Positions 10,510 to 21,909 of a stretch of DNA of 64,000 nucleotides are shown one piece after another. This stretch comes from Cadophora sp. MPI-SDFR-AT-0126. Taxonomy: Eukaryota; Ascomycota; Leotiomycetes; Helotiales; Ploettnerulaceae. How positions within the stretch are numbered: the stretch's first letter is position 1; every line of letters begins with the position of its first letter. The notes beneath the pieces are model-generated. The model saw nothing but the letters and a program-made list of their open reading frames with translations, did no database searches and was not told the origin of the DNA. The stretch covers positions 310,001 to 374,000 of the forward strand of contig JAGMVK010000020.1 of the NCBI GenBank assembly GCA_020747065.1. Reading direction: 5' to 3'. Position numbers and translations under genes: made by a program.

Positions 10510-12101
10510 ATGATTAAAACTTATCTTCTCCAAATATTCTTCTTCACCCTTATCTCTGCATTTGTTCATCCAGGACTTCTAGTCAGCAATGCTGACATCA
10601 ATCGCATTCAAAACAAAATCGCCTCCAAGCAAGATCCATGGTTAGCTTCATGGACCAAGCTGACTAGTATCAAGTACGCCAGCCCCTCATATACCAGTAA
10701 CGCTGTTCCCATTGTCTACCGTGGCAATGATGGCGTACATGCTTCAAACGCCGAAAATCTGTGGCACGATGCCGCAGCGGCCTTCAATCTGGCCCTGAGA
10801 TGGAAAGTCGACAAAGATGTTGAGTGTGCAGAAGCCGCATCGAAGATTCTTATTGCTTGGGGGACGACCATGACAGCATTTGGAGATTCGGATGAAAACT
10901 ACCTCGCTGCCGGATTCCAGGGCCATCAGCTGGCGAATGCCGCAGAACTGCTTCGAGACTACAGTCCATTCGAAAAGAATGGCTTATCCATCGTGATCGA
11001 AATGCTGAACAATGTGTTCTTGAGCAAGAATATATTCTTTCTCAACCACCAAGCTCCTTCCGAACACAACCACAAGCACTTTCATGCCAACTGGGAACTC
11101 GGAAACATCGCATCAACAATGGCCATTGCCATCCTCGGTGATAACCAAACAGCCTTTGATTATGCTGTCGAGTACTTTAAGAACGGTTCCGGCAATGGGG
11201 CGATCAATAATGCTATCACAAACATTGTCAGCGAGCCAGGAACCGGATTTCCACTAGGCCAGGGGCAAGAATCAGGTCGCGATCAGGGACATTCAGCATT
11301 GAACCAGCAAATGTTGGGTGTCATTGCCCAACAGGCTTGGAACCAAGGCGAGGATCTATATGCGTACAATAATAGCCGGATTTTGCTCGGGTAAGTTGGC
11401 CTTTACACTGATATCCATAGCGTGGCAACTAATGCCATGACCGTAGGGCCGAGTATTTTGCTCGTTACAACCTAGGAAATGACGTGCCATTCGTGCCATG
11501 GACTAACAACATTGTCTCCTGGACAGAGATCAGTTCTGCTTCTCGCGGCGCAACCAGACCAACTTGGGAGCTGCTGTATAGCCATTACGCGCAGATTAAA
11601 GGGATTAATGCCCCTTGGACCAAAGAGTACCTGAATCATACTCTCGAGACATTCGGCGGATTATTTGAGGGCGGTGCAGGATCATATGGCGAGGGTTCAG
11701 GACATTATGATGGGCTCGGATGGGGAACTTTGCTTTATCGTCGGGATCAGTCTGACGTCGACGCGATTCACTCTTCCAGTACCTCAACTGCTGTCACTTC
11801 GACTTCTGCCGTTCTGGTGTCTAGCACTACACCTGCTGGCGCGGCGAGTAGTTCCGCATTCTCGGAATTTTCTGCATCCAGCTCCGCAAGTTTGGCGACA
11901 TTCCAGTCTACATCTGTCGTGGATACACTTACAAGTCCAACCTCTCCGGTTGTTGAACCTACGACCCTGGCGACCTTAACACGTGCGGCTACTCATGTTG
12001 CAGCTCCAGATAGAATCTCCACCTCGACTAGTGCAGCAATGGGTACCAAGATCACTGCCGCTCCGGTTGAAGATGATGATGACTCCTGCGAGATTGATTG
12101 A
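10510..12101 (+). CDS. Secreted alginate-lyase-like polysaccharide lyase
   Basis: Extracellular enzyme of the alginate lyase superfamily (PF05426 type), expected to cut uronic-acid polysaccharides by beta-elimination. The substrate in a terrestrial fungus is unknown. Two exons (10510-11390, 11447-12101) join to 511 residues. The N-terminus has a short basic head, a hydrophobic signal segment, then the typical HPGLL start of the mature domain. The (alpha/alpha) barrel region covers about residues 30-410 and includes NHQAPSEHNHKHFHANWELGN, which holds the His/Asn cluster expected in the active site, and WTEISSASRGATRPTWE. After about residue 415 comes a Ser/Thr-rich tail, likely O-glycosylated, ending in an acidic DDDDSCEID. 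No GPI signal is visible. It lies between unknown-family copies B and C, so it may belong to the same accessory block. Confidence 0.82.
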
Positions 12102-12446
12102 GTTGAATCACCATTAACCGATCCTTTGAAAAGGACTTTATATTCACTGTACATTTCGATTCTTTCTTGCCCAACTTCGGGATTAGCTTTGCAATATTAT
12201 CACTTCATGTGCTGAGCTTTGTCAGACTTTAGGACCACGGGGAAATTGATTTTATCTTGATGGAGTTTCTATTTGTCCTTCTGTATCTCTTCCCCTTCAT
12301 AATCATGACAAACCCGAGCCGGACCATGTCCCATGAACTCCTTAAATCCCTCTAAGGCAACCTTGGATATGCATCAACGATCCATTCAACTCCGAGTCCC
12401 ATAAGATCCATCCCGCCCATCGAAAGTAATGGCAGCCATCACCCAA
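12102..12446. other. Convergent 3' region
   Basis: Lies between the end of the lyase gene (+) and the end of family copy C (-). Nothing else is seen. Confidence 0.4.
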
Positions 12447-12706
12447 TCAAGCTGGAGAATCGGCCTGATCTGATGGACCAGCCACTGCACTCTGGTTTTC
12501 TTCAACGGACGCTGTGGCAGAACCCGCGCTGACCAACTGCATGAAGATTTCCTTCGCGCTGGTATAGAATGGCAAAGTGAAGATCTGCAGGAAAGCCTCT
12601 TGATCGGCTGGACGAAGCCCTTGACGGAGCGGTGAAGTGAGCAGAAAGATCGGGATGAATTCATTCAGGAACCAGTCTTTGTCCATGCTGATGCGAGAAG
12701 CGTGTA

Positions 12707-12714
12707 CATGGAGG
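12707..12714 (+). repeat. Target-site duplication, left copy
   Basis: CATGGAGG directly precedes the left inverted repeat and is identical to 16598-16605. Confidence 0.95.
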
Positions 12715-12732
12715 CAGTGTTCCCAATAGTAT
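12715..12732 (+). repeat. Left terminal inverted repeat of hAT element
   Basis: CAGTGTTCCCAATAGTAT, the exact reverse complement of 16580-16597. Confidence 0.97.
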
Positions 12733-13755
12733 TTCCCGTATTTTGATACGCCCCACTCTAGTAGTAACAATATCGATTTGAAGATACGGCGTAGTAACAA
12801 TATCGTTTCTAAAATACTAGGCCGTATCAGTACAAAATCTGAATATTAGTTATCACTGGCCCGTATACTACAATACAGATTGCGGGGTAAAAGGAGGGGT
12901 AACGTACCTTCCAAGGAGAGCTTCAACCTTTAATTGAGGGGGCTGGGAGGGGGCTGAGAGCTTACCTATAGCCTCCTTTTCTTCTTCGGAGCTTTCCTTG
13001 CTCTCTAACTCAAATTGTAAGAGGATTCGAGGTCAAAGTAAGCCTGAGAGAGGCTAGAATCGTATTTTGACCATTCGGAAGCTGTCCCTTAATTCCCTTG
13101 GATTCCTTTCATATACCTGCGCCTTCCAGAGCTCTCCCGGGTCTCAGATATGTGCTTATTTGGGTGTGATTTAACGTATATTGCTGTGCCCGGATCCTTC
13201 CAAAAACCTTGTGGAAATGAAGATATACTATATCTGTACCCTCCAAGCATCCGCCACCTCCTGGATATATGATTCGGACATTGCATTGCCTGTTTTCAGT
13301 AAGAAAATCCATACTTTTCCATGCCCAGAACCTTCCTGGATCTCTCTGGAAATGAGAGAATATCTGCCGCTCAACTTTAGACTATTCTAGGCCTGTCCCT
13401 TCCCTTGTTTTATAGTTCCGGACCTTGTTTTCGTTGATATTAGAGAGGGAAAATGGCCTGATTATAGTACCCGGATAGCTTGGAGGAAATGAGGATATTC
13501 GTAGATTCGTAAGATATGGCTTCGCAGATGAGTTTGAGGATCCTGGACGTAGAAATTAGTCGATTTCTGCCCAGAAAAGGAGATCAAATCAATGCCCGGA
13601 TCACGGAAAAAGCGGAGGAAGCTGTACGGGGTATACTTACCTTGAATACCGTATATATACTCCCAGAGCCTCTCTTGCTGTACTACGGCGAATATCAACG
13701 ATATCTTTGTCAAACTGTCACCTCCAAGCACTTCTTTCTTCTATTATACGTTGAT

Positions 13756-16228
13756 ATGTCGTCTCCAACCTCCATTGCGTCATCGATTCTTGCTAAACCT
13801 CTGTCAGATTCGTCGTCGGAATTCGCTCTTGATAGCGATATGAAGTGGGAGGAACCTATTCCGGAGATTGTCAATATGTTGAGAGAAGTAGTTGATCTTA
13901 CAGAAGGAGCGAGCCAGAGCAATTTCAGCCCTAGAGGTCAATCTCAAGATGAAAGTCAACCTACTGATTCCTTCTCTCAAGACCCCTTTGATTCAGTTTT
14001 GAACGATATAAGCAACCAGCGGCAAGACGAGCTCCCTGCGATCAAAAGTGACGAAGAAGAGCGCCATCGAACCTCTCACGTGTGGAGCCATATGCCAAAT
14101 ACCAATCCTCAGCATATATACCGTAACAAACACCGGCAAATCGAGTGGCGCTGTGCGTATTGCTCTTGTCGTTATCGAGAGTCGGGAGGGACCAGAATCA
14201 TCAATTCTCACCTTCGGGAGAAACACGGAGTGGTTAAGAGCTCTCCACGTCAGGAGAAGAAGAATCGAGTACGTGGAGCCATCGAGAAAGCTATGGACGC
14301 TGTCGCAGAGACCGGAGGTTATAGGAAACGCCGAATGGAGACTCCAGAACCTGTCGCAGACGAGTATAAGATCGATCCTCACGTGCTTGAGCTCTTGATA
14401 GTTCGTTGGTTTGCCTCTGATTCCCTCCCTTTGGCGACGGTTGAAAGTGAGGAGTTTCGAGCTGTACTAGCCTATATTAACAAAGATATTGGAGGCTGGC
14501 TACCTACCTCTGGAGATACAGTAAAGGAATGGATTCTTCGTCACTTCGTCGCTGAGAAGGCAAAGAAGATAGCCTCCCTGAAGAGAGCTAGGTCTCTGAT
14601 CCATATCAGTTGTGATCTTGCAACCTCTACCAACGGTCTTCCAATAATGGCTTGGTTTGCTCACTATATCGGCGGAAATGGCGAATTAACGACAGAACCT
14701 CTTGCCCTCAAAGAAATCGATGGAAATCACGATCAAGAGAACCTTGCGAAGGCAACAATAGAGGTGATAATAGAGTGGCAGATCGGAGAGAGGCTTGGTT
14801 ATTTTGTTATGGATAATGCAAGTGTCAACGACGCCATGTTGCGACGGCTTTCTGTCTGTAAGTTGAGGCTCTTTCCCTGCGCTTTGATTGGTGGCAGAAT
14901 CTCACCGCCTGCCTATTCTGGCGAAGCACGTCCCTCTTGCTGACTAATCCCCTCAACTTCAAGATCTCTTCGACAACCTCCATATCGACTACGATCCTGA
15001 AGAGCACCGATTACGTTGCCACGGCCATATACTTAACCTCACCGGCGACGCCTTCCTCTTTAAGACTCAAGGTGAAGCTCTCGCAGACTACAATAACGAA
15101 TATACGGCGACAGAGGTTCTTACAGAGCTCGAATTCTCCCTTTGGCGAAAGAAAGGCACCATCGGCAAAGCTCACAATCATGCCGTCAGATTCAGTCGCA
15201 GTACTCTCCGCAACTCCTATTGGCTACAGATCGGTGGCAGGAAGCTCCCAAGAGATAATGGTACAAGATGGACCTCTATGTACAAGTTGGTGAGTGTCTT
15301 GGATGATCCGGATGTTCAAAAAGCACTACAAAAGCTGTATATTCGTCATCCGGATGTTATTGAACCACTTGACCGATTGACTACAGACGATTTCGCAGAG
15401 CTCCATAAGATCAGATTCTTCCTCCAAGCCATGTATGACGCTATCCTCTTTACAGAGGGCCATAATGCGACCTTGGACCGCGTCCTTCCTGCAATGGAGT
15501 TTGTGTTGGATCACTTTGAGAGCGGTAAAGAAGCCTATAAAAACGACCGTTTCCTCTCACCCTGTATCAACTCCGGCTGGTCAAAACTCGACGACTATTA
15601 CGCCTTAACTGACAAATCTCCTGCCTATGTTGCGGCCGTAGTTCTCGACCCTACAAAGAAGTGGCAATACTTTGAGGAGCAGTGGAAAGTGGCACACCCT
15701 GATTGGCTGGAAACCTGGAAAGTTAAGGTGGAACGGTTATGGGAATATCAATACAAGGTATCCTTTTATATTCTGCTTCTTTAACCTTATGAGATTATAT
15801 GCTAACCAGGAGGCTTTTTAAATCAGGACCTGGCTCTTAATCCTCCATCGAATCCCCCTCCAATAAAACCGACAAATAACACCTATATTGCTTACCTCCA
15901 GCGCAAGGAGCAAGCTAAGGCTGTACTCGACGAATATACCCTTTACCTCTCCACTCCACCTCTTACCTCCGATACTCGTAACCCTCGCAAGTGGTGGCTA
16001 GAGCCTGCGCAACAGCATACCTTCCCTAATCTCTCTCGAATGGCGCTTGATATGCTGTCGATTCCAGCCATGTCATCCGAATGCGAACGCCTCTTTTCTG
16101 CCACCAAAATCACTATAACAGACCGACGGAATCGCATAGGGATTGAGGTTGTGGAAGCTTTGGAATGCTTGAAGTATTGGCTACACCTTGAGAATTGGAT
16201 AACCAGTACAATCTGTGTCGATTCTTGA
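13756..16228 (+). CDS. hAT transposase
   Basis: Cut-and-paste transposase of the hAT superfamily. Exons 13756-14857, 14964-15757 and 15827-16228 join in frame to 765 residues. Intron 1 has GTAAGT and a GCTGACTAAT branch region. The frame is also open upstream to 13516, but the ATG at 13756 starts the Ser/Asp-rich N-terminus usual for these proteins. A BED-type zinc finger follows (WRCAYC...NSHLREKHG, about residues 130-155). Next come the catalytic-domain signatures DNASVND, RCHGHILNL and DNGTRWTSMY. The C-terminal dimerisation block includes LDMLSIPAMSSECERLFSA and RRNRIG. No stop or frameshift was found, so the enzyme may be functional. Confidence 0.9.
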
Positions 16229-16579
16229 GATCCAGAGCTCTCTGGGCATGTTATTTCCATTGTTTTTGCTATATAATTCATGGATTTGGGTTATCCGGAT
16301 ACTTAGCTCTCTTAATATAGTCTCTATATTACTTCAATATCGTTGGTTTCCTTATATTCTTTGAATTAGAGCTGTCTCTTTCTTTTGACTAGCGCAAGGT
16401 TTCTGCGTTGCTTTGCACTTAGTAGTCCATTTTAGGCTTAGTGCAGTATTTCCTTATATTGCAATATATCCCCGTACAATACAGTATTATCACTCCCCCT
16501 ACCAATACGTACGGTCTCAAGAATACTGTACGCCGTACGTATGAGACCACCTAAATACTGAGCTAGTAATACAGAACGT

Positions 16580-16597
16580 ATACTATTGGGAACACTG
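16580..16597 (-). repeat. Right terminal inverted repeat of hAT element
   Basis: ATACTATTGGGAACACTG, the exact reverse complement of 12715-12732. Confidence 0.97.
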
Positions 16598-16605
16598 CAT
16601 GGAGG
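16598..16605 (+). repeat. Target-site duplication, right copy
   Basis: CATGGAGG directly follows the right inverted repeat. Eight bases is the standard hAT duplication length. Confidence 0.95.
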
Positions 16606-17002
16606 AGAGTCCCGATGCGATGACCTTCTGCAACTGGGTATTGGAGGACGAGGGTGGTGTTTGACCAGCCGGGGATAGTGTCGAAGATCGGTCGGAAGAG
16701 GGTGTGTGTGTCTGGGGCTGAGAGGGCGACGGCCAGTGCGGTACTCGTTATACAGAGACGAGAGTGGCTAGCAGCTTTCAGAGATCCATGATCAGGATGA
16801 GACTCACCAAGGTAAGTAGTTGGTTGAAAAAGCGGACAGCGTCCTCTTCTCGGAAGATTGGGAACAGGTCAATTCCGTTCGTTTCAGTTGGAGACGACAT
16901 CGTCTGTCCATTGGAGACTTGTTCTTCGGCGGCTTTTGGGTGAATATCTCAGTAGATAGTGATGACGATGCTCTCGGGGATCTTGAAGTGATTCTGATAT
17001 TT

Positions 17003-17203
17003 TCAACTTGTAGATTGTTTGTGGAGGGAAGTGGTGATGAGCAGAACAGGGCAGCTGTGCACTACGGTGCCTCTTAAGTATCCAGAACGATCGAAAGGGA
17101 AAGAATTGACCACTTCAAAGAGGTAAGCGAAATCAAAGGATAGGGAACCGGTGAGCCGTATTGACACGCAGCCTTCAGAGAGTAGAACCAGGTCGTCAGT
17201 CAT
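17003..17203 (-). pseudogene. Copy D of the unknown family, 5' remnant
   Basis: An ATG at 17203 opens 31 codons ending ...DFAYLFEV at 17111, followed by a GTCAAT donor in phase 0. This is the same first-exon length, end motif and intron phase as copy C. Past the donor the frame shows HSCPVLLITTSL, resembling the hydrophobic strand of copies A and B, and then stops at 17003. No conserved EG...LLxxHxS block follows before copy C begins about 100 bp away. It is probably a truncated duplicate. The similarity is short, so confidence is limited. Confidence 0.42.
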
Positions 17204-18498
17204 CTCAGAATCAAGAGGCAAGAACAACCAAGAAACATCAATGAGTCTCGTAAGGTTATGTGCAGAGGCTTGAGATAAAGAGATATCTTTCAACAAACAG
17301 AACTGACGATACATGACTCCCTGTATCTGTCTTTATCTTTTGTGGGTGAGCGCTATCCAATGCACGGTGCCGATCATTCTGTTTCGATGTTGACATTCGA
17401 ACTCGCTTAATTTGGCAACAGCTTTGCCAAAAGAATTTAGCTTCGAAAATGCGGCTGGCAACAGCACTGAAGGACTCCTAGTACAGGGCTATTAGCTGAT
17501 CCCAACGTCAGGGAAGTTGAGTGATTCTCGGGATATGTCGCCAGGGGTAATTTGAATCGCGTGCGGGGTTTGCGGGATACTCGTTATGGATTCTAAAAAG
17601 CTCTCGACCTATTATATTTTAATGAGGAATAATAATGATAATAAATTCTATTAGATTAAGCAGCTGATCAGAGATTCTTTGATATAACAACTCTTCAAGA
17701 TAGCAACATTGCAATATGTTAGAGTACCAAAAGGCTACGTTGTCCGGAGTCAGCTCCTATGGGCGTTATTTTCAACTACTTTGGCTGACCAAGATCAGGC
17801 AGCAATGGTAGATTTTATATGAGAGAAGCGTCCGATGGATACAATATAGTGCTTTTTGATCAACACTTGCGCCTAAACAGACCCGGACATAGTTAGCTTG
17901 AGACTGGCTAGCGAAATACACGTCGTAACTAGTTCTGCAATTTTGAGTGACATTAAGCAGCACAGTCATGATTGACAATGTGAAGTTGCAATGTCCCACA
18001 AGATTCCGTTCACAGCTGTAACTTGGGAAGAAGAGTACGAATAGGTCCAGGGAAAATCGGTCCACAGATCGATAAGCTGAAGATTATTTGCTATTCGTCA
18101 ACAGCCTGCGCGAATCCATCTGAAGTGGTGACTTCTATTATGATTAACAGGGCGAAACAACGGCCATAGAACTAGCATCGTCATACCTCGCAGTGGTGCA
18201 ATTTGTAGTCTTTTATCCTCGATAGGGCATTTGCAGGCAGTCAAGGCCTGGCCTCACGGCCTACCTCTCGCTGGATTGGTGTGCGTGGGCCCCTGTAGGT
18301 CCTGGCAGGGTACAGTCACACCACATACGTATCAGAACTTGGCTGCATTCAATTCGCGCGCCGGGATTTGTGATATCTCGCTGACATCGACCGACGGTCA
18401 CAAACCCATTTGTGCTCCTGTCTCAGTCTCGAGAGCAAGTCCGCTCTGACTTCAAAGCAGCTGCTCATCATCAAGCATCATCAAATCATTTATCCATC
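17204..18498. other. Intergenic region, A/T-rich in part
   Basis: The stretch 17600-17720 is A/T-rich (AATAATAATGATAATAAATT-like). No supported gene. A 97-codon minus-strand frame (18065-17772) shows no motif. The right end is the promoter and leader of the HET gene. Confidence 0.4.
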
Positions 18499-20679
18499 AT
18501 GACCACCCCACTCTGTTCCCTCTGCACCACCCTCTTCACCAGCACCCCGCTCCCCTCCCCACCACCCGGCCCTTACTCCCCCATCGCAGCCAACACGACA
18601 GAATACCTCCTTCTCGAATCGACAACGCATTCATTCGCCCTCGGCGCCGAAAATGGGTGTCGTTTTTGTACTCTATGTAAATCAAGCCGGACTTTTGAGA
18701 CATTGCATGATTTGGATCAGACTGGGGATCTGAAAGAGGAGGAGAGGTGGAGGCTGAGGTTTTTGTTAGTTATTGTGGATGAGGAGAGCGAGAATGAGGA
18801 GGGAACAGAAGTACCTCTGTATCCGAGAGTGAAGATTCAACTTGGAGGTGGACCGGAGGGGAGGTACTTTGATGACGTTTGGACGGTACAGATGATTCCT
18901 GTGGGTGAGTTGAGAATCTTTATCCGCGAGTTTAGTTCAAAAGAGAGGGGGAAACTTGGTGGCAATGTACTGCGCTGAAGGCCAACAGGCGAATTCAAAC
19001 TTGAGCTTGATGGCTCCACAGGCTCGATCGCGAGTTTGGACATAGCCAAGAGCTGGCTGGCGAGGTGTAACGAGCATGAAGATTGCCAGCTCTATAAGCA
19101 GCAAGTACGGTCGGGTCAGAGCCCCTCTCGACTTCTGGACGTTGGATCCACAGACTCTCCTCGTTTGCGTGTGACCGAAGAAGATATTGGAAATGCGCAG
19201 TATGCTACCTTGAGTCATTGTTGGCGAAGGTACATGCCGCTGAAATTGTTGGCTTCAAACATAGAAGCCATGAAGTTGGAGGTGCATGCGGAGGAGCTTG
19301 CACCGAATTTTCGTGATGCCGTTGCCGTGTGTAGGCATTTGGGGTTACGGTACCTATGGGTGGATTCACTGTGTATTGTACAGGATTCTGCCGAAGATTG
19401 GCTGAATGAGTCGGGTCGTATGCATTCTGTGTATTCAAACGCCGTGTTGAATATCTGTGCCACGGCAAAAGACCCGACTTGTTTGTTCACTCAGCGGGAC
19501 AACAAGAAGCTGAGTACTGGCTCAATATCAGTACACTGGACCGGATTTTGCAAGGGCCTGTATTTCGGCATGATTGAGGATATATGGCTGCACGAACTTT
19601 ACTGGAGTCCATTGAACAGACGTGCATGGGTCCTCCAAGAACGGCTCCTTTCACAGCGGAACCTGCATTTTGGCCACAATCAGCTGTTTTGGGAATGTCA
19701 AAAATTCATAGCATGCGAGCTCACACCAGATGGATTTGTGGGAGGTGTGCGTCCGCCCTACTATTATCAGAAACGGCTGAGTTTGGAACACGGTGCGCTA
19801 TTGCGGGATGCTGACGGTCTTCCGCCTGATGAAGCCTTAAACCCGTTCGCGATCTGGAATGCGGTTGTGAGGACGTATTCTAGCTGCGCTTTGACGTTCA
19901 AGACGGATAAGTTGATTGCTGTTTCTGCTCTGGCGAGGCACTGTCAGACGCAGCTGGGGCTGGAAGGTCAGTATCTTGCTGGACTCTGGAGTAAATACCT
20001 GGGAAACCAATTATTGTGGGAGACGCATCCGTATCTGCATGGTAAAAGACAAAAGACTTATCGAGCGCCGACGTGGTCTTGGGCTTCCATGGATGATGTG
20101 ATTTTCGAAGCCTGTAATATCGAGTTCTCAGACGAGCGGGATATTATCATCGAAGTCAAAGGGTGGAAGATGGATCTCGTGTCGACGGATATTTATGGAC
20201 CAGTTTCGAGCGGGTATATCTGTATATCTGGCCGGCTTGCTAGAGTTGTTGTTTGCGTTGATACCACTGATGAGGATCATCCTGAGTACGATCTGAAAGT
20301 TATGCTTGACTGCATAATTCCGACAAAGGGGACTTTTCAGAAAGATACATTGTTCGCGGATGATACAGATACCTTCGTCATAGATCTTTACCACGATCTA
20401 TTGGTCATGCCCATCCGCAAAGGTATCGGCCATGATAATCGAGGAGCGTCGGGTTATGATGGGTGGGGCCCGCATTCATGGGAAGGCCTTGTGCTGAAGC
20501 CGGTAGAGGGAAAGCAGGGTACTTTCCATCGACTTGGCAAGTATACCATGATTGCCAAAGAGGATGAGATTCTATTCGAAAACGCTTTCAAGGATTTTGA
20601 CTTAGGTGCTGACGGGCATGATTTGGAATCTATCTCGAATGGAGACGGAGGGAATTTATACACAGTGAAGATGGAATAG
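18499..20679 (+). CDS. HET-domain (heterokaryon incompatibility) protein
   Basis: Member of the fungal HET family (PF06985), linked to self/non-self recognition and cell death after hyphal fusion. Exon 1 (18499-18904) and exon 2 (18989-20679) join through a GTGAGT...CAACAG intron to 698 residues. The N-terminus has CXXC pairs (CSLC, CRFCTLC), common ahead of the HET domain. The HET domain spans about residues 206-355: YATLSHCW, then LAPNFRDAV, LRYLWVDSLCIVQD, and VYSNAVLNICA. The block RRAWVLQERLLS, found in the same family, follows. The C-terminal half is unassigned; it includes APTWSWASMDD, also typical. No NACHT, WD40 or ankyrin partner domain is present. The product is probably cytosolic. 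Confidence 0.9.
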
Positions 20680-21909
20680 TATGGTATGCAGAATCTTGTC
20701 ATGAGTACTACCAAGGAACCTTTCATGATACGACTCAATAGCATAACAGTTTGAGAATTAGGGCATCTAAACCTCAAAGTAGAGCTTGGTAATTAACTTC
20801 CGCACTAACACAAGCCCAAGCTGTAGATAGACTTCAAGACTGAAACAATAATGCACTCAAAGTATCAAGTCTTGTGTAACATGTCAGCTGAAGTCAAATA
20901 TCGAGCGGGGTCAAAGATCTTCATTGTCAACATCACCACTTGGTGTTGATATCAACCAATTCAGTCCGACCAGCCGCCAGAAATAAAATCTGTCTTCTGC
21001 ATCTTCTTCCGATCTTCAATCTCCTTTGCTCTGCGTAGAAGATGGATCTGATAAGCTTATGCGGAGAGAAAAGTCAATAATCCTCCTTGGCTCGCTTGAC
21101 CAGAACATCTAGACTCGATACAGCAGTGTCCTTGCAGCGATCTTCTGCATACATTCTGCAGCCAATTAATGGCTTGCATGCTTTGGTACAATAACAGGAG
21201 GAACCATGTCTATATCAGGAAGGAGAGAAAGTCTGAGGGTTTACGGCCTGGACCGTTGATGACACATGGGGTAGTGAAACAAAATCAACGGCGGGGGTCA
21301 AAAGAAAGGGGCATGAGATATCGATGATATAAAATAGACCTTCCTTGAGAGACGATAAATGAGGATATACTGTGAAAATTGGATTTAGTCACTTTTTCTT
21401 CATGGCAGATTTGTTAGATAAGAAATAAGATTGCTTCCAATCAGTGCCATCAAGTCTGGTGGGTTATTACCAGCTGCAATCTCGCCTCGGCTTTAAGCTT
21501 GGCGATCGTCAACACGGACCACGCCAAACCTGAATCCGTCGATGGAGATGAGTGATGGTTGATCTCTCAGCTTGCACCTTTCCAAGCCAACTAAGTATCA
21601 AGACCAGCCAGACCATTATCGCCTCTTTCACTCTTTAATTCGGTCTGCAACCTCAACCAATTCAATCACCGGTTCTCGCCACCTCTCGCATTACGCTCGG
21701 ATTCCATTTCATCGTACACTGCAAGACGTCAGCAAAGTCGTCGTCTGCAACCAGCCCAGCCGCAATCGACCATACCACACCAAGCTTGTGCCGCCCAACG
21801 CATTACCTTGTTCAGCTGAGCGCATCCTCATCACCGGAATACTCTCACGTTCTCTGCAAAAACGAATAGAGATTCTGCGAACACGCCAGGACAATAGAGA
21901 GTAGACAAG
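20680..21909. other. Intergenic region and rho3 leader
   Basis: The first half shows nothing. From about 21570 the sequence becomes C/T- and CA-rich, as in a long transcribed leader of the Rho gene. An open frame in this leader (21572-21904) ends just before the rho3 ATG and has no recognisable domain. Confidence 0.4.

Larger units (their letters stand above)
12715..16597 (+). mobile_element. Complete hAT-superfamily DNA transposon
   Basis: The element is 3,883 bp. It is bounded by perfect 18-bp terminal inverted repeats starting CAGTGTTCCC and flanked by a perfect 8-bp direct repeat, CATGGAGG. Both features are hallmarks of hAT elements. Inside is one three-exon transposase with a BED zinc finger and a hAT C-terminal dimerisation region, with no stop or frameshift. 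The 1-kb left part holds degenerate direct copies of a GGAAATGARRATAT-like motif (13213, 13348, 13485), possibly subterminal transposase-binding sites. Perfect ends, a perfect target duplication and an open transposase suggest a recent insertion that may still be mobile. Confidence 0.95.
12447..16900 (-). pseudogene. Copy C of the unknown family, split by a hAT transposon
   Basis: Exon 1 (16900-16808) has 31 codons, contains REEDAVRFFNQLLTL and ends in phase 0 at GTGAGT, as in copies A and D. The second part begins near 16740 and reads to the insertion at 16598. The frame resumes on the other side at 12706 and ends with a stop at 12447. Joining the two sides without the transposon and one copy of the 8-bp duplication restores a continuous frame across EGHRIGTLLHVHASRI, the same block as in copy A. 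I could not find a canonical acceptor that keeps phase for the first intron, so the gene may have been degenerate before the insertion. Disruption of the reading frame is certain; function is unknown. Confidence 0.7.
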
